The notes: generated by a model not told the origin, from the sequence alone. A stretch of 35,151 nucleotides of DNA from Rickettsiales bacterium (GCA_031273075.1 JAISSM010000019.1:1-35151); one strand, 5' to 3'. Numbered from the stretch's first letter, positions 15,993 through 22,869 are shown. Made by a program: numbers and translations.

Positions 15993-16706
15993 TTAAGGGG
16001 TGCAAGCGGTATAAGTGAACGTTCCTTTTGAATCCGAATAAGTGCCCGATATGGTAAGTGCCGGTGAAGTGGTTTCTTCATAACCAGTTCCGCATGACGC
16101 CGTGTCCGCAACGGTTTTGTAATTGGAATTCGTGGTACATGTTCCGCTCGCCGGACAGGTTACGGAGGATATGGTGGTTGGCGCCGGTATTGTGAGGAGC
16201 GCGGAACGCGAACACATGCTGTACGTGCCGTCCCGGATACAGTAGATCGCGCAGCGGTTCGCGCAAAACTGCCGACAGTCGGCCGCGCCGAGGTCGTAGT
16301 TGCCGCCGAAGTACACCCAGGGCGCGCCATTACTGTCCGCCGGACAGGTTTGATTATTAGTACTATCAACTATGTTGGTGACACGACACCAGCAATAGTA
16401 TCCACTACTAGAAGTGTTGGCCACGGGTGGATTTGTCGAATTGTTTGCGGCGCATCTCGATTGACCGCTTATACTTCCAGTTCTGCCAAGTCCGTTTGTT
16501 ATTGTAACAGTAAACGTTGCATCGGCACTGGATGAGGCCGTTTGGCATGTAGGGTTGCATGTATGACTGCTGTTACTGGATATACTGGTATTGCTATTCC
16601 AAGGGTGGGTGCTTACCCAATCGCATGGTATTCCTTTGCACAGTTTTACGGCAAACGCCGGCGGCGCAAGCGCAATAAAGAAAGTGATCAATAAAAGTTT
16701 TTTCAT
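15993..16706 (-). CDS. Exported Cys-rich protein of unknown function
   Basis: 237 residues from ATG 16706, with AAGGA 7 nt upstream. The signal peptide is MKKLLLITFFIALAPPAFA with a clear AFA cleavage site. The mature protein is rich in Ser, Thr, Asn and Cys. Cys pairs recur (LCKGIPC, TCNPTC, CWC, FCANRC, YC), and the protein ends in YTACTP, so it should be oxidised in the periplasm or outside the cell. Ser/Thr/Asn-rich strands with TFTVTITNG resemble surface or pilus-like beta proteins, but I do not recognise a family. It lies downstream of the structured RNA at 16868-17100 on the same strand, separated by a palindromic element. Confidence 0.8.
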   Translation of the reverse strand: MKKLLLITFFIALAPPAFAVKLCKGIPCDWVSTHPWNSNTSISSNSSHTCNPTCQTASSSADATFTVTITNGLGRTGSISGQSRCAANNSTNPPVANTSSSGYYCWCRVTNIVDSTNNQTCPADSNGAPWVYFGGNYDLGAADCRQFCANRCAIYCIRDGTYSMCSRSALLTIPAPTTISSVTCPASGTCTTNSNYKTVADTASCGTGYEETTSPALTISGTYSDSKGTFTYTACTP

Positions 16707-16738
16707 GGTATGTTCCTTTTTATCTTTGCAGAGCATAA

Positions 16739-16853
16739 GTTCCCCTCTATGGAGGGGTGGATTGCGAGCCGTAGGCGAGCAAGACGGGGTGGTTCTGCGG
16801 GCTTGGAAAACCACCCCGGCCCTTTCAGGGCCACCCCTCCGACGGAGGGGAAC
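16739..16853. repeat. 115-bp palindromic repeat element
   Basis: The ends are a long inverted repeat: 16739-16760 matches the complement of 16831-16853 except for a few central bases. Inside are GGGGTGGTT/AACCACCCC (about 16786-16817) and GGCCCT/AGGGCC (about 16818-16832). It fills the leader of the Cys-rich gene. It has no coding capacity and looks like a small non-autonomous or interspersed palindromic element. Confidence 0.75.
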
Positions 16854-16867
16854 CTGTGCCCTGCATT

Positions 16868-16893
16868 AAAAAAACCGCCAAGGAATTGGCGGT
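16868..16893 (-). terminator. Intrinsic terminator closing the structured RNA
   Basis: On the minus strand an 8-bp perfect hairpin (ACCGCCAA, TTCC loop, TTGGCGGT) is followed by a run of 7 T. It lies 160 nt before the Cys-rich gene start, so it could end a free RNA or act as an attenuator. Confidence 0.85.
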
Positions 16894-17100
16894 CGGGGAG
16901 TTGATAAAATCATAGTTTCCAATGACCCCGCCGGTCTTCAATATATAACCGGCGGCTCCCCGACCTGGGTCGGAGAGTATGACGAAATAAAAAAGACGCT
17001 CCGCGCGTCCTTGTTTTCGTCAGGCGGATACAACGCGAAAATGTCGCGTCGAGAAACTATGGGCTTTATCAGAACCCCGAAGCCACATCCCTGTGGATTC
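16868..17100 (-). ncRNA. Candidate structured RNA, about 233 nt, with own promoter and terminator
   Basis: A closing stem joins distant segments in three helices: 17075-17078 with 16895-16898 (GGGG/CCCC), 17065-17071 with 16902-16908 (7 bp) and 17053-17061 with 16911-16919 (CATAGTTTC/GAAACTATG, 9 bp). Local hairpins lie at 17083-17096, 17033-17049, 16980-17022 (8 bp with an inner 5-bp stem), 16956-16977 (10 bp) and 16928-16955 (8 bp, 12-nt loop). A near-consensus promoter precedes it and a terminator ends it. It does not show the RNase P, tmRNA or SRP signatures I would recognise, and its branched centre is unlike 6S RNA. It could be a free RNA or a cis-acting leader for the Cys-rich gene. 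Confidence 0.75.
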
Positions 17101-17107
17101 GATCCTA

Positions 17108-17136
17108 AGCATAATAAATGCAAAAAGAAATTGCAA
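17108..17136 (-). promoter_or_regulatory. Promoter of the structured RNA
   Basis: On the minus strand -35 TTGCAA (17131-17136), exactly 17 bp, -10 TATGCT (17108-17113). The expected start is near 17100, a few bases before the first hairpin. Confidence 0.7.
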
Positions 17137-17142
17137 TAAATT

Positions 17143-17177
17143 AATTATCAATTATAAATTATTAATTATTAATCATT
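17143..17177. repeat. Tandem 7-bp repeat, AATTATN x5
   Basis: AATTATC, AATTATA, AATTATT, AATTATT, AATCATT in register. This AT-rich array lies just upstream of the structured RNA promoter. Confidence 0.75.
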
Positions 17178-17222
17178 ATAAATTCCCCGGGTTTTGGCGG
17201 ATTTTCCCCGCCCGAAAGGGCC

Positions 17223-17238
17223 TGAAAAATATTTTTCA
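17223..17238. promoter_or_regulatory. 16-bp perfect palindrome, possible operator
   Basis: TGAAAAATATTTTTCA is its own complement and ends 7 bp before the -35 box of the 61-residue gene. A GNRA-type hairpin (GCCC-GAAA-GGGC) lies just upstream at about 17208-17219. The position suits an operator, but no regulator is known. Confidence 0.4.
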
Positions 17239-17245
17239 TGCAAAC

Positions 17246-17273
17246 TTGACAAATATATTTTACATGGTATTAT
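17246..17273 (+). promoter_or_regulatory. Strong promoter of the 61-residue gene
   Basis: Consensus -35 TTGACA (17246-17251), 16 bp, -10 TATTAT (17268-17273), with the ATG 29 nt further on. Confidence 0.8.
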
Positions 17274-17302
17274 ATCGCCTATCAGAAAAAAGGGGATGTG
17301 TT

Positions 17303-17488
17303 ATGCTTGGTATAAAGGACAAATCTTTTGTTAATAAGGCTATCGAAAAGCATGTGGAGTTGCCCAAAGATAAGCCCGTTGATCCCAGAAGTATATCGGC
17401 TGGGGTGCTGGCCGTGGCGCTGTATAGGTCTTCCGTGGAAGAACTCTTGGGCCATGTAGCCAACACGGTCGGCGCGCTTAGCCAATAA
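17303..17488 (+). CDS. Small hypothetical protein, 61 residues
   Basis: Starts at ATG 17303 with AGGGGA upstream. The N-terminal half is charged (IKDKSFVNKAIEKHVELPKD). The C-terminal half (ISAGVLAVALYRSSVEELLGHVANTVGAL) could form an amphipathic or weakly hydrophobic helix. I recognise no family. It has a strong promoter, a good ribosome site and its own terminator, so it is probably a real single-gene unit. A palindrome upstream suggests it is regulated. Confidence 0.7.
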   Translation: MLGIKDKSFVNKAIEKHVELPKDKPVDPRSISAGVLAVALYRSSVEELLGHVANTVGALSQ

Positions 17489-17509
17489 AAATCGGGTTTG
17501 CATAAAGAA

Positions 17510-17531
17510 CCCGCCGGTCGGCGGGATTTTT
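17510..17531 (+). terminator. Intrinsic terminator of the 61-residue gene
   Basis: Hairpin CCCGCC-GGTC-GGCGGG followed by ATTTTTA. A weaker GGGTT/AACCC hairpin precedes it. It abuts the secG stop codon on the other strand. Confidence 0.8.
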
Positions 17532-17904
17532 AATTCTCGGGTATATTCGGCGTATCCGCGGACGCAGGGGCGTCCTCCATATCGGCCGGTATCGGCGTCG
17601 AAACCGTTTGGGCCGCGGGCGCGGTCGACTGCAACGCCTCTCTGACTTCCGACCGCCCGCCTATATTGCCGCCTTGTTTCGAAACCAAAAACGCCAGCAC
17701 CGCGCATATCACAAAAAATATCGTCGCCAGCCACGCCGTCAATTTTGTAAAGAAATTCCCGGCAGAGGCCCCCGTAAGCGCGCCGCCGAACATGCTTGCC
17801 GCCTGGGATCCGGACATGCCGCCCCCTTCCGATTTTTGCAACAATATCACAAGGACCATTATCACGGAGACTATGATCAGCAATGTCAATAATATAGAAT
17901 ACAT
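17530..17904 (-). CDS. secG: Protein-export membrane protein SecG
   Basis: Accessory subunit of the SecYEG channel in the inner membrane. It has 124 residues and two membrane helices (about 3-22 and 53-74) joined by a loop with LLQKSEGGGMSGSQAASMFGG, the SecG signature. The Pro/Ala-rich C-terminal tail is usual in this group. AAGGA precedes ATG 17904. It follows rplQ by 9 nt and is probably read from the end of the ribosomal protein transcript, an uncommon position for secG. Confidence 0.92.
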   Translation of the reverse strand: MYSILLTLLIIVSVIMVLVILLQKSEGGGMSGSQAASMFGGALTGASAGNFFTKLTAWLATIFFVICAVLAFLVSKQGGNIGGRSEVREALQSTAPAAQTVSTPIPADMEDAPASADTPNIPEN

Positions 17905-17913
17905 TTTTGTTCC

Positions 17914-18459
17914 TTATTTTCCGGTCGCGCGGCGTTTGACGGACACTTCCTTCACGCCTTTCGACGCCCTGACCGCCGCCCCGCCCGCATCATGCGCGAC
18001 TTTTTTAGAGGCGTCACGGACACCGGCGTCTTTTACACTTTCTTTTTTCGCCGCCGATTTCTTCGCGCCTTCGGGCGCGGCGCTTTTCTTCGCGTCGACG
18101 TCGCGATCGACCAATTCCATTATCGCCATTTCGGCCGCGTCGCCATATCGAAATCCAGACTTCAACACGCGCGTGTATCCGCCCGGGCGTTTCACATAGC
18201 GCGGGCCCAGCACAGCGAACAATTTTTTTACCGTCTTCGCGTCATTCTCCAATTCGCTTGCGACAAGGCGGCGGTTAGGCACACTGTCCTCTTTCGCGCG
18301 CGTGATAAGTTTTTCCACAACGCCGCGCAGCGCTTTCGCGCGCTGAAGCGTCGTTTTTATCTGCTCTTTTTCTATCAGCGATTTCGCGAGGTTGAGAAAA
18401 AGCGCCTTCCTCGAATTCGCGTCGCGATTAAAATGATAATTCTTTTTCCCGTGTCTCAT
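17914..18459 (-). CDS. rplQ: 50S ribosomal protein L17 with long basic tail
   Basis: L17 is a 50S protein near the tunnel exit. The N-terminus MRHGKKNYHFNRDANSRKAL is the family signature and the core extends to about residue 120 (GGYTRVLKSGFRYGDAAEMA). The protein has 181 residues where about 120-145 is usual. The extra part is low-complexity Lys/Ala/Ser sequence (KKSAAPEGAKKSAAKKE onwards). It is last in the alpha operon, 11 nt after rpoA. Confidence 0.96.
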   Translation of the reverse strand: MRHGKKNYHFNRDANSRKALFLNLAKSLIEKEQIKTTLQRAKALRGVVEKLITRAKEDSVPNRRLVASELENDAKTVKKLFAVLGPRYVKRPGGYTRVLKSGFRYGDAAEMAIMELVDRDVDAKKSAAPEGAKKSAAKKESVKDAGVRDASKKVAHDAGGAAVRASKGVKEVSVKRRATGK

Positions 18460-18470
18460 TTTCTTTCGCC

Positions 18471-19499
18471 TTATGATTTATACGGATTCTCGTATTTTTT
18501 GGCCAACTGTCCGATGTTCTCAGGCGGCCAGCCCGGGACTTCCATACCCAGCGAAAAGCCCATCGCCTCCAGCTGGGCCTTGATCTCGTTCAAAGACTTG
18601 CGCCCGAAGTTCGGAGTTTTCAGCATGTCGGCCTCCGTCTTCTGGACCAATTCGCCAAGATAATTGATATGGTCGTTTTTCAGACAGTTGTTCGCGCGGA
18701 CGGACAATTCCAATTCGTCCACGTGCTTTAACAGTTTCGGATCGAACGGAAGCGTCTCTTTCTTGACCTCCTCCACTTCCGGCTTTATCTTTTCCGCCGG
18801 ATCTTCGAAGTTTATGAACACGACAAGCTGATCCGTCAAAATCCGCGCGGCGTACGCAAGCGCGTCTTCCGGCGAGACCGCGCCGTTGGTTTTCACAACC
18901 ATGGTAAGCTTGTCAAAGTCGGTCATTTGTCCGACGCGCGTTTCCTCCACCTCCGTCGACACGTTAAGCACCGGCGAATATATGGAGTCGACCGGTATGG
19001 TCCCGATCGGAGTGTTCTGCTGAAACTTCGCGGCGACGTATCCGCAACCGGTGTTCAAATTGATCTCCATGCCCAGGGCCGCGCCTTCGGCCACATGGCA
19101 GATTTCAAAATCCTTGTTCGTCACGGACACGCCGGCGGGACATTCTATCATTCCGGCGGTCACGACCGCGGGGCCCGAAACTTTCAGATGCGCCTTCTTC
19201 GCGCCCTCCGAATCCGTTTTGAAATAGACGCCCTTAAGGTTAAGAATCAAGTCCGTAACGTCTTCGCGAATGCCCGATATCGTCGTGAACTCGTGCTGAA
19301 TCCCGTCGATCTTGACGCTTGTGATCGCACAGCCTTGAAGCGACGACAAAAGCACGCGGCGCAGCGCGGTTCCAAGGGTCAATCCGAATCCCTTTTCCAA
19401 AGGCTCCGCCACCAGGGTCGCCTTGTTCACGTTCTTATCGTCTATGTGAATGCTGATTTTTTTCGGCTTAAGAAGCGACTGCCAATTTTTCTCTATCAT
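18471..19499 (-). CDS. rpoA: DNA-directed RNA polymerase alpha subunit
   Basis: Alpha subunit, which nucleates polymerase assembly and contacts upstream promoter DNA and activators. It has 342 residues. The N-terminal dimerisation domain shows EPLEKGFGLTLGTALRRVLLSSL (quoted in two parts: EPLEKGFGLTLG and TALRRVLLSSL). The C-terminal domain has ELELSVRANNCLKND and TPNFGRKSLNEIK, the DNA-binding helices. ATG 19499 has AAGGT upstream. A family hairpin (copy F) lies between rpsK and this gene. Confidence 0.98.
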   Translation of the reverse strand: MIEKNWQSLLKPKKISIHIDDKNVNKATLVAEPLEKGFGLTLGTALRRVLLSSLQGCAITSVKIDGIQHEFTTISGIREDVTDLILNLKGVYFKTDSEGAKKAHLKVSGPAVVTAGMIECPAGVSVTNKDFEICHVAEGAALGMEINLNTGCGYVAAKFQQNTPIGTIPVDSIYSPVLNVSTEVEETRVGQMTDFDKLTMVVKTNGAVSPEDALAYAARILTDQLVVFINFEDPAEKIKPEVEEVKKETLPFDPKLLKHVDELELSVRANNCLKNDHINYLGELVQKTEADMLKTPNFGRKSLNEIKAQLEAMGFSLGMEVPGWPPENIGQLAKKYENPYKS

Positions 19500-19540
19500 T
19501 TTTTTACCTTTTGGTTAGTTTATCATTTTCCCAACTGGTT

Positions 19541-19647
19541 GTTCGCGCCAGAATTGCGCCAAATCGGAACAAAACCTCCCCACTCATGTACCCATCAGTA
19601 CACTTCGGGGTCGGTTTCGCACCACCTTGGCACATTCTAACGCGAAC
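19541..19647 (-). repeat. Ribosomal-operon hairpin, copy F (rpsK-rpoA)
   Basis: A long imperfect palindrome with outer arms GTTCGCG (19541-19547) and CGCGAAC (19641-19647), and inner arms around GCGCCAA/TTGGCAC and CCTCCCC/GGGGTCGG. The apex on the coding strand is CCCCGAAGTGTA, a short loop, then TACATGAG. Here the loop stem is one pair longer (TGTAC/GTACA). The foot is 42 nt from the rpoA start. Confidence 0.8.
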
Positions 19648-19665
19648 AAGTGCGTTAGACGCGCA

Positions 19666-20046
19666 TCACACGCGGCGCACTTTTTTCGGACGGCATCCGT
19701 TGTGCGGAACGCGCGTCGTGTCCGTAATCGTCTGCACGATAAGGCCCGCGTTGCCGAGGCCCCGGACCGCGGACTCGCGCCCGCCGCCGATGCCGCGCAT
19801 AAGCACGTCTATCGTTTTCATTCCCAAATCGCACGCCTTTTTCGCCACGCTTTCCGCGACTATGGCCGCGGCGTAGGGGGTCGATTTTTTCGCGCCCTTG
19901 AAATTGTTCGCGCCCGCGGTGGCCCAGCACAACACCGCGCCGCCCTGATCCGTTATAGTGATGCGCGTGTTGTTCATCGTCGCCAAAACATGCGCGACGC
20001 CGTGCGACACTTTCTTTTGAACTTTTTTCTTATGCTTCAACGCCAT
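19666..20046 (-). CDS. rpsK: 30S ribosomal protein S11
   Basis: 30S platform protein contacting 16S rRNA near the mRNA exit. It has 126 residues, the normal length. Signatures are ATMNNTRITITDQGG, STPYAAAIVAE, RGIGGGRESAVRGL and the C-terminal DTTRVPHNGCRPKKVRRV. It starts one nucleotide after the rpsM stop. rpsD, which follows rpsK in many bacteria, is absent as in alphaproteobacteria. Confidence 0.98.
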   Translation of the reverse strand: MALKHKKKVQKKVSHGVAHVLATMNNTRITITDQGGAVLCWATAGANNFKGAKKSTPYAAAIVAESVAKKACDLGMKTIDVLMRGIGGGRESAVRGLGNAGLIVQTITDTTRVPHNGCRPKKVRRV

Positions 20047-20047
20047 A

Positions 20048-20425
20048 TTATTTTCCTTTAGTCGCCGATCCCGCGACCGCGACGCGTTTGCCCTTCCGGG
20101 TGCGCGCGTTCGTCTGAGTGCGCTGACCCCGAACCGGAAGACGGTTCCGATGGCGAAGCCCGCGGTACGTTTTAAGGTCCTGCAAGCGCTTTATGTTCAT
20201 CGTGACTTCGCGGCGAACGTCGCCCTCTATCTTGAAATTCTGTTCTATATAGCGCGATATGTCTATGATCTGCGCGTCCGTCAAATCTTTCGCGCGAAGC
20301 GAGCTTGGAAATTTAAGCGCGTTCACTATCTGTTTCGCCCGCGTCGGACCGATGCCGTATATGTACGTCAAGGCAACTTCTACCCTCTTCTCAACTGGAA
20401 TATTTACTCCTGCTATTCTCGCCAT
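20048..20425 (-). CDS. rpsM: 30S ribosomal protein S13
   Basis: 30S head protein that forms an intersubunit bridge. It has 125 residues. MARIAGVNIPVEKRVEVALT, the helix-two-turn-helix YIGIGPTRAK-like segment (IYGIGPTRAKQIV) and the C-terminal RHRNRLPVRGQRTQTNARTR are all typical. ATG 20425 follows a ribosome site placed directly after hairpin copy E. Confidence 0.98.
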   Translation of the reverse strand: MARIAGVNIPVEKRVEVALTYIYGIGPTRAKQIVNALKFPSSLRAKDLTDAQIIDISRYIEQNFKIEGDVRREVTMNIKRLQDLKTYRGLRHRNRLPVRGQRTQTNARTRKGKRVAVAGSATKGK

Positions 20426-20450
20426 ATACTTTCTTCCTTTAATCTATCGG

Positions 20451-20474
20451 GTCGCGTGAAACTTTTGACGCGAC
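20451..20474 (-). repeat. Ribosomal-operon hairpin, copy E (secY-rpsM), minimal form
   Basis: Arms GTCGCGT (20451-20457) and ACGCGAC (20468-20474), extended by AAA/TTT across one mismatch, with almost no loop. It is the outer stem of copies B and D with nothing inside. The coding-strand flank CAAGCAAGGAC precedes it. The foot is 26 nt from the rpsM start. Confidence 0.8.
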
Positions 20475-20541
20475 GTCCTTGCTTGACCCTTTTTTATTCT
20501 TTTTATTACGGTTTCCTATTTTATCCTAATATTCCGCAATG

Positions 20542-21858
20542 TCAAACGCGAAAGCGACTTTTCTTGCCCGCCTTTTTGATCACGCTCGAATATTGCTTTG
20601 CGAAGATATAAGACTGTATCTGATTGAACGTGTCAAGCACGACGCCCGCGACGATCAGAACGCTTGTCCCGCCGATCACAAGCGGCATTCCGAACCTCGT
20701 GTTAAGCACTATCGGCATGCAGCACACGAATATAAGGTACGCGACCCCGATCGTCGTCGTGCGCGAAACTATATCGTCCAGAAACATCCGCGTCTGTTCG
20801 CCCGGACGGACGCCGGGGATATAACCCCCCGCGTTTTTAAGGTTGTTCGCCGTTTCCTCGGAATTAAACACTATCGCCGTTTGGAAAAACGCAAAGAACG
20901 CGACCAGAAAAGAGAAAAGGATTATATACGACCACGTTCCGTACGTGAAGAACGCCATGACCTGCTGGTACCAAAGCGAATCGGACTCTATAAACTTCGT
21001 CAGAAACGCGGGAAGCATCATTATCGACGACGCGAACACCGGACCCATCACGCCCGACATATTCAATTTTATCGGAAGGTAAGACGATTGGTTGTTCTGC
21101 ATGCCCATCATCGAAGCCTGGCGCGGATAAAGTATCTGTATCCGGCGCTGAGACTGTTCCATGAACGCGATCAGCGCGATTATGCCGACGACAAACGCCG
21201 CGATCACGAACATCATGAACGGCGACACGCTTCCGACGCCGCCAAGCTGGGCCAGCTTTACGATCCCGCCGGGTATTTCGGCGACTATCCCCGCGAATAT
21301 CAACAGCGACGCGCCCTGACCGAAACCGCGCGCGGTGATTTGCTCCGCAAGCCACATTACGAACGACGTTCCGCCGACCAGCGCCACGACCGTCGATATT
21401 TCAAAGAACAGGCCCGGATTCACCACCGCCGGAACGCCGTTCACCGGCGGCATCGCCGACAATCCCTTCGCGACCGCCCATCCCTGGACTATACACAGCA
21501 CTATGGCGAGATAGCGCGTGTATTGGTTTATTCTGACCCGGCCCGATTCGCCTTCCTTGCGAAGCTCGCTCAGCGTTTTCGACGCCGTGGACATCAGTTG
21601 TATAACTATCGACGCGGATATGTACGGGAAAATGTTCAGCGCCAAAACGGACATTCTGGACAATGATCCGCCCGCGAACACGTCGAACATGCCCAGCATT
21701 CCGGTGCTGTCGTCGAACAGGCGAAGGACGGCCGACGCGTTCACGCCCGGAAGCGGAACGAACGAGCCGACGCGGTATATGACGAGCGCGAACAATGTAA
21801 AAAGCAGCCGCTTTTGCAGATCGCTTAAACCGCTTAAATATTCCTTGATTATCGTCAT
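20542..21858 (-). CDS. secY: Preprotein translocase subunit SecY
   Basis: The channel-forming inner-membrane subunit of the Sec translocon. It has 438 residues from ATG 21858 (MTIIKEYLSGL). That start overlaps the rplO stop (ATGA), so the longer upstream frame is not used. Ten membrane segments can be counted. The signatures LPGVNASAVL, GIMPYISASI-like FPYISASIVIQLM, and the cytoplasmic loop IQRRIQILYPRQ-like SQRRIQILYPRQ fit the family. adk, which sits between secY and rpsM in many proteobacteria, is missing. Confidence 0.97.
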   Translation of the reverse strand: MTIIKEYLSGLSDLQKRLLFTLFALVIYRVGSFVPLPGVNASAVLRLFDDSTGMLGMFDVFAGGSLSRMSVLALNIFPYISASIVIQLMSTASKTLSELRKEGESGRVRINQYTRYLAIVLCIVQGWAVAKGLSAMPPVNGVPAVVNPGLFFEISTVVALVGGTSFVMWLAEQITARGFGQGASLLIFAGIVAEIPGGIVKLAQLGGVGSVSPFMMFVIAAFVVGIIALIAFMEQSQRRIQILYPRQASMMGMQNNQSSYLPIKLNMSGVMGPVFASSIMMLPAFLTKFIESDSLWYQQVMAFFTYGTWSYIILFSFLVAFFAFFQTAIVFNSEETANNLKNAGGYIPGVRPGEQTRMFLDDIVSRTTTIGVAYLIFVCCMPIVLNTRFGMPLVIGGTSVLIVAGVVLDTFNQIQSYIFAKQYSSVIKKAGKKSRFRV

Positions 21859-22313
21859 TTGGATTCTATAGTTCCGCCCGCTTTTACGACCGCCGCCTCC
21901 GCCGCCTTGGACCATTTGGCCGCCACTATGCTCATCTTGGATGCGATCGCGCCTTTGGCCAGAACTTTCAATCCGTCAGATTCGCCTTTGATTATTTTCG
22001 CGGCTTTAAGGGTTTCAAGCGTGATTTCTTTCGACGCGTCTATCCTTTTCGCCTTTATGAATTTTTCCAAATCGCCCAGATTTATTTCGGCGTATTCCTT
22101 ATGAAACGGGCTTACAAAACCGAACTTCGGAAAGCGGCGCAAAATATTAAGCTGCCCCCCCTGGAACGTCGCGATCTTGCGCGCGCCGGCGCGCGCCTTG
22201 GCGCCCTTGTGCCCGCGACCAGCCGTCTTGCCTTTGCCGGACGCTATTCCGCGGCCCACTCTTTTCCTATAGTGAGTCGCCCCAGGCTTGCTTTTCAATT
22301 CGTTAAGTTTCAT
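21855..22313 (-). CDS. rplO: 50S ribosomal protein L15
   Basis: 50S assembly protein of 152 residues. MKLNELKSKPGATHYRKRVG, the Gly/Lys-rich GRGIASGKGKTAGRGHKG and the C-terminal AAVVKAGGTIE match the family. Its start overlaps the rpsE stop by 4 nt, leaving no room for rpmD (L30), which normally lies between them. Confidence 0.98.
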   Translation of the reverse strand: MKLNELKSKPGATHYRKRVGRGIASGKGKTAGRGHKGAKARAGARKIATFQGGQLNILRRFPKFGFVSPFHKEYAEINLGDLEKFIKAKRIDASKEITLETLKAAKIIKGESDGLKVLAKGAIASKMSIVAAKWSKAAEAAVVKAGGTIESK

Positions 22314-22867
22314 TCCACAACCTCTTCTTTCTTCGCGGCCATGCGCCCGCCCTGGTTCGAAACTATTTCCGCAACCGGCTTGCCGCGGCGGTTCGCCACT
22401 ATCTTAGGGCTGTTCATTCTTCCGAACGCAAGGAACGCGGCGCGCACCATGTTGTGCGGATTGTTGGACCCTTTGGATTTCGCGACGACGTCCTGAACGC
22501 CAAGGCAGTCGAACACGGCGCGAAGGGCGCCGCCCGCGATGATCCCCGTTCCTGGAACGGCCGCGCGCATGACCACTTGGCCCGCGCCGAACTTCGCGGA
22601 TATATCGTGATGCAGAGTTCTGCCCTCTTTAAGAGGGACCTGCACCATTTTTCTTTTCGCCTCTTTCGTCGCCTTTTGCACCGCGGATTGAACCTCGCGC
22701 GCGTGGCCTTTGCCGAACCCGACCTTGCCCGCCTTGTCGCCGACGACGACAAGCGCCGAGAACGACATCGTGCGGCCGCCTTTCACGGTTTTGGACACGC
22801 GGTTGATCGCGATCAATTTATCGACCAAATTGTCGGTTTGCAAATCTTTATTTTCAAATCGTGCCAT
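22310..22867 (-). CDS. rpsE: 30S ribosomal protein S5
   Basis: 30S protein at the mRNA entry side that affects decoding accuracy. It has 185 residues. The double-stranded RNA-binding part has INRVSKTVKGGRTMSFSALV and VGFGKGHAREV. The C-terminal domain has AAVPGTGIIAGGALRAVFD and SNNPHNMVRAAF. It starts 2 nt after the stop of the unknown gene X4. Confidence 0.98.
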   Translation of the reverse strand: MARFENKDLQTDNLVDKLIAINRVSKTVKGGRTMSFSALVVVGDKAGKVGFGKGHAREVQSAVQKATKEAKRKMVQVPLKEGRTLHHDISAKFGAGQVVMRAAVPGTGIIAGGALRAVFDCLGVQDVVAKSKGSNNPHNMVRAAFLAFGRMNSPKIVANRRGKPVAEIVSNQGGRMAAKKEEVVE

Positions 22868-22869
22868 TT

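Noticed and set aside
16868..17100. 6S RNA, tmRNA, RNase P RNA or SRP RNA
   Set aside because: The long closing stem recalled 6S RNA, but the centre is a multi-hairpin junction. No tmRNA tag frame, no RNase P GAGGAAAGUCC and no SRP GGAAGCAGCC-type motif was seen.
16938..17123. 61-codon minus-strand frame inside the structured RNA
   Set aside because: No ribosome site, the start lies at the promoter, and the paired structure explains the sequence better.
1059..17177. CRISPR arrays
   Set aside because: The repeats are 7 bp with no spacers; no cas genes are present.
20539..21666. 375-codon plus-strand frame opposite secY
   Set aside because: Arg/His-rich shadow with no ribosome site; secY on the other strand is certain.
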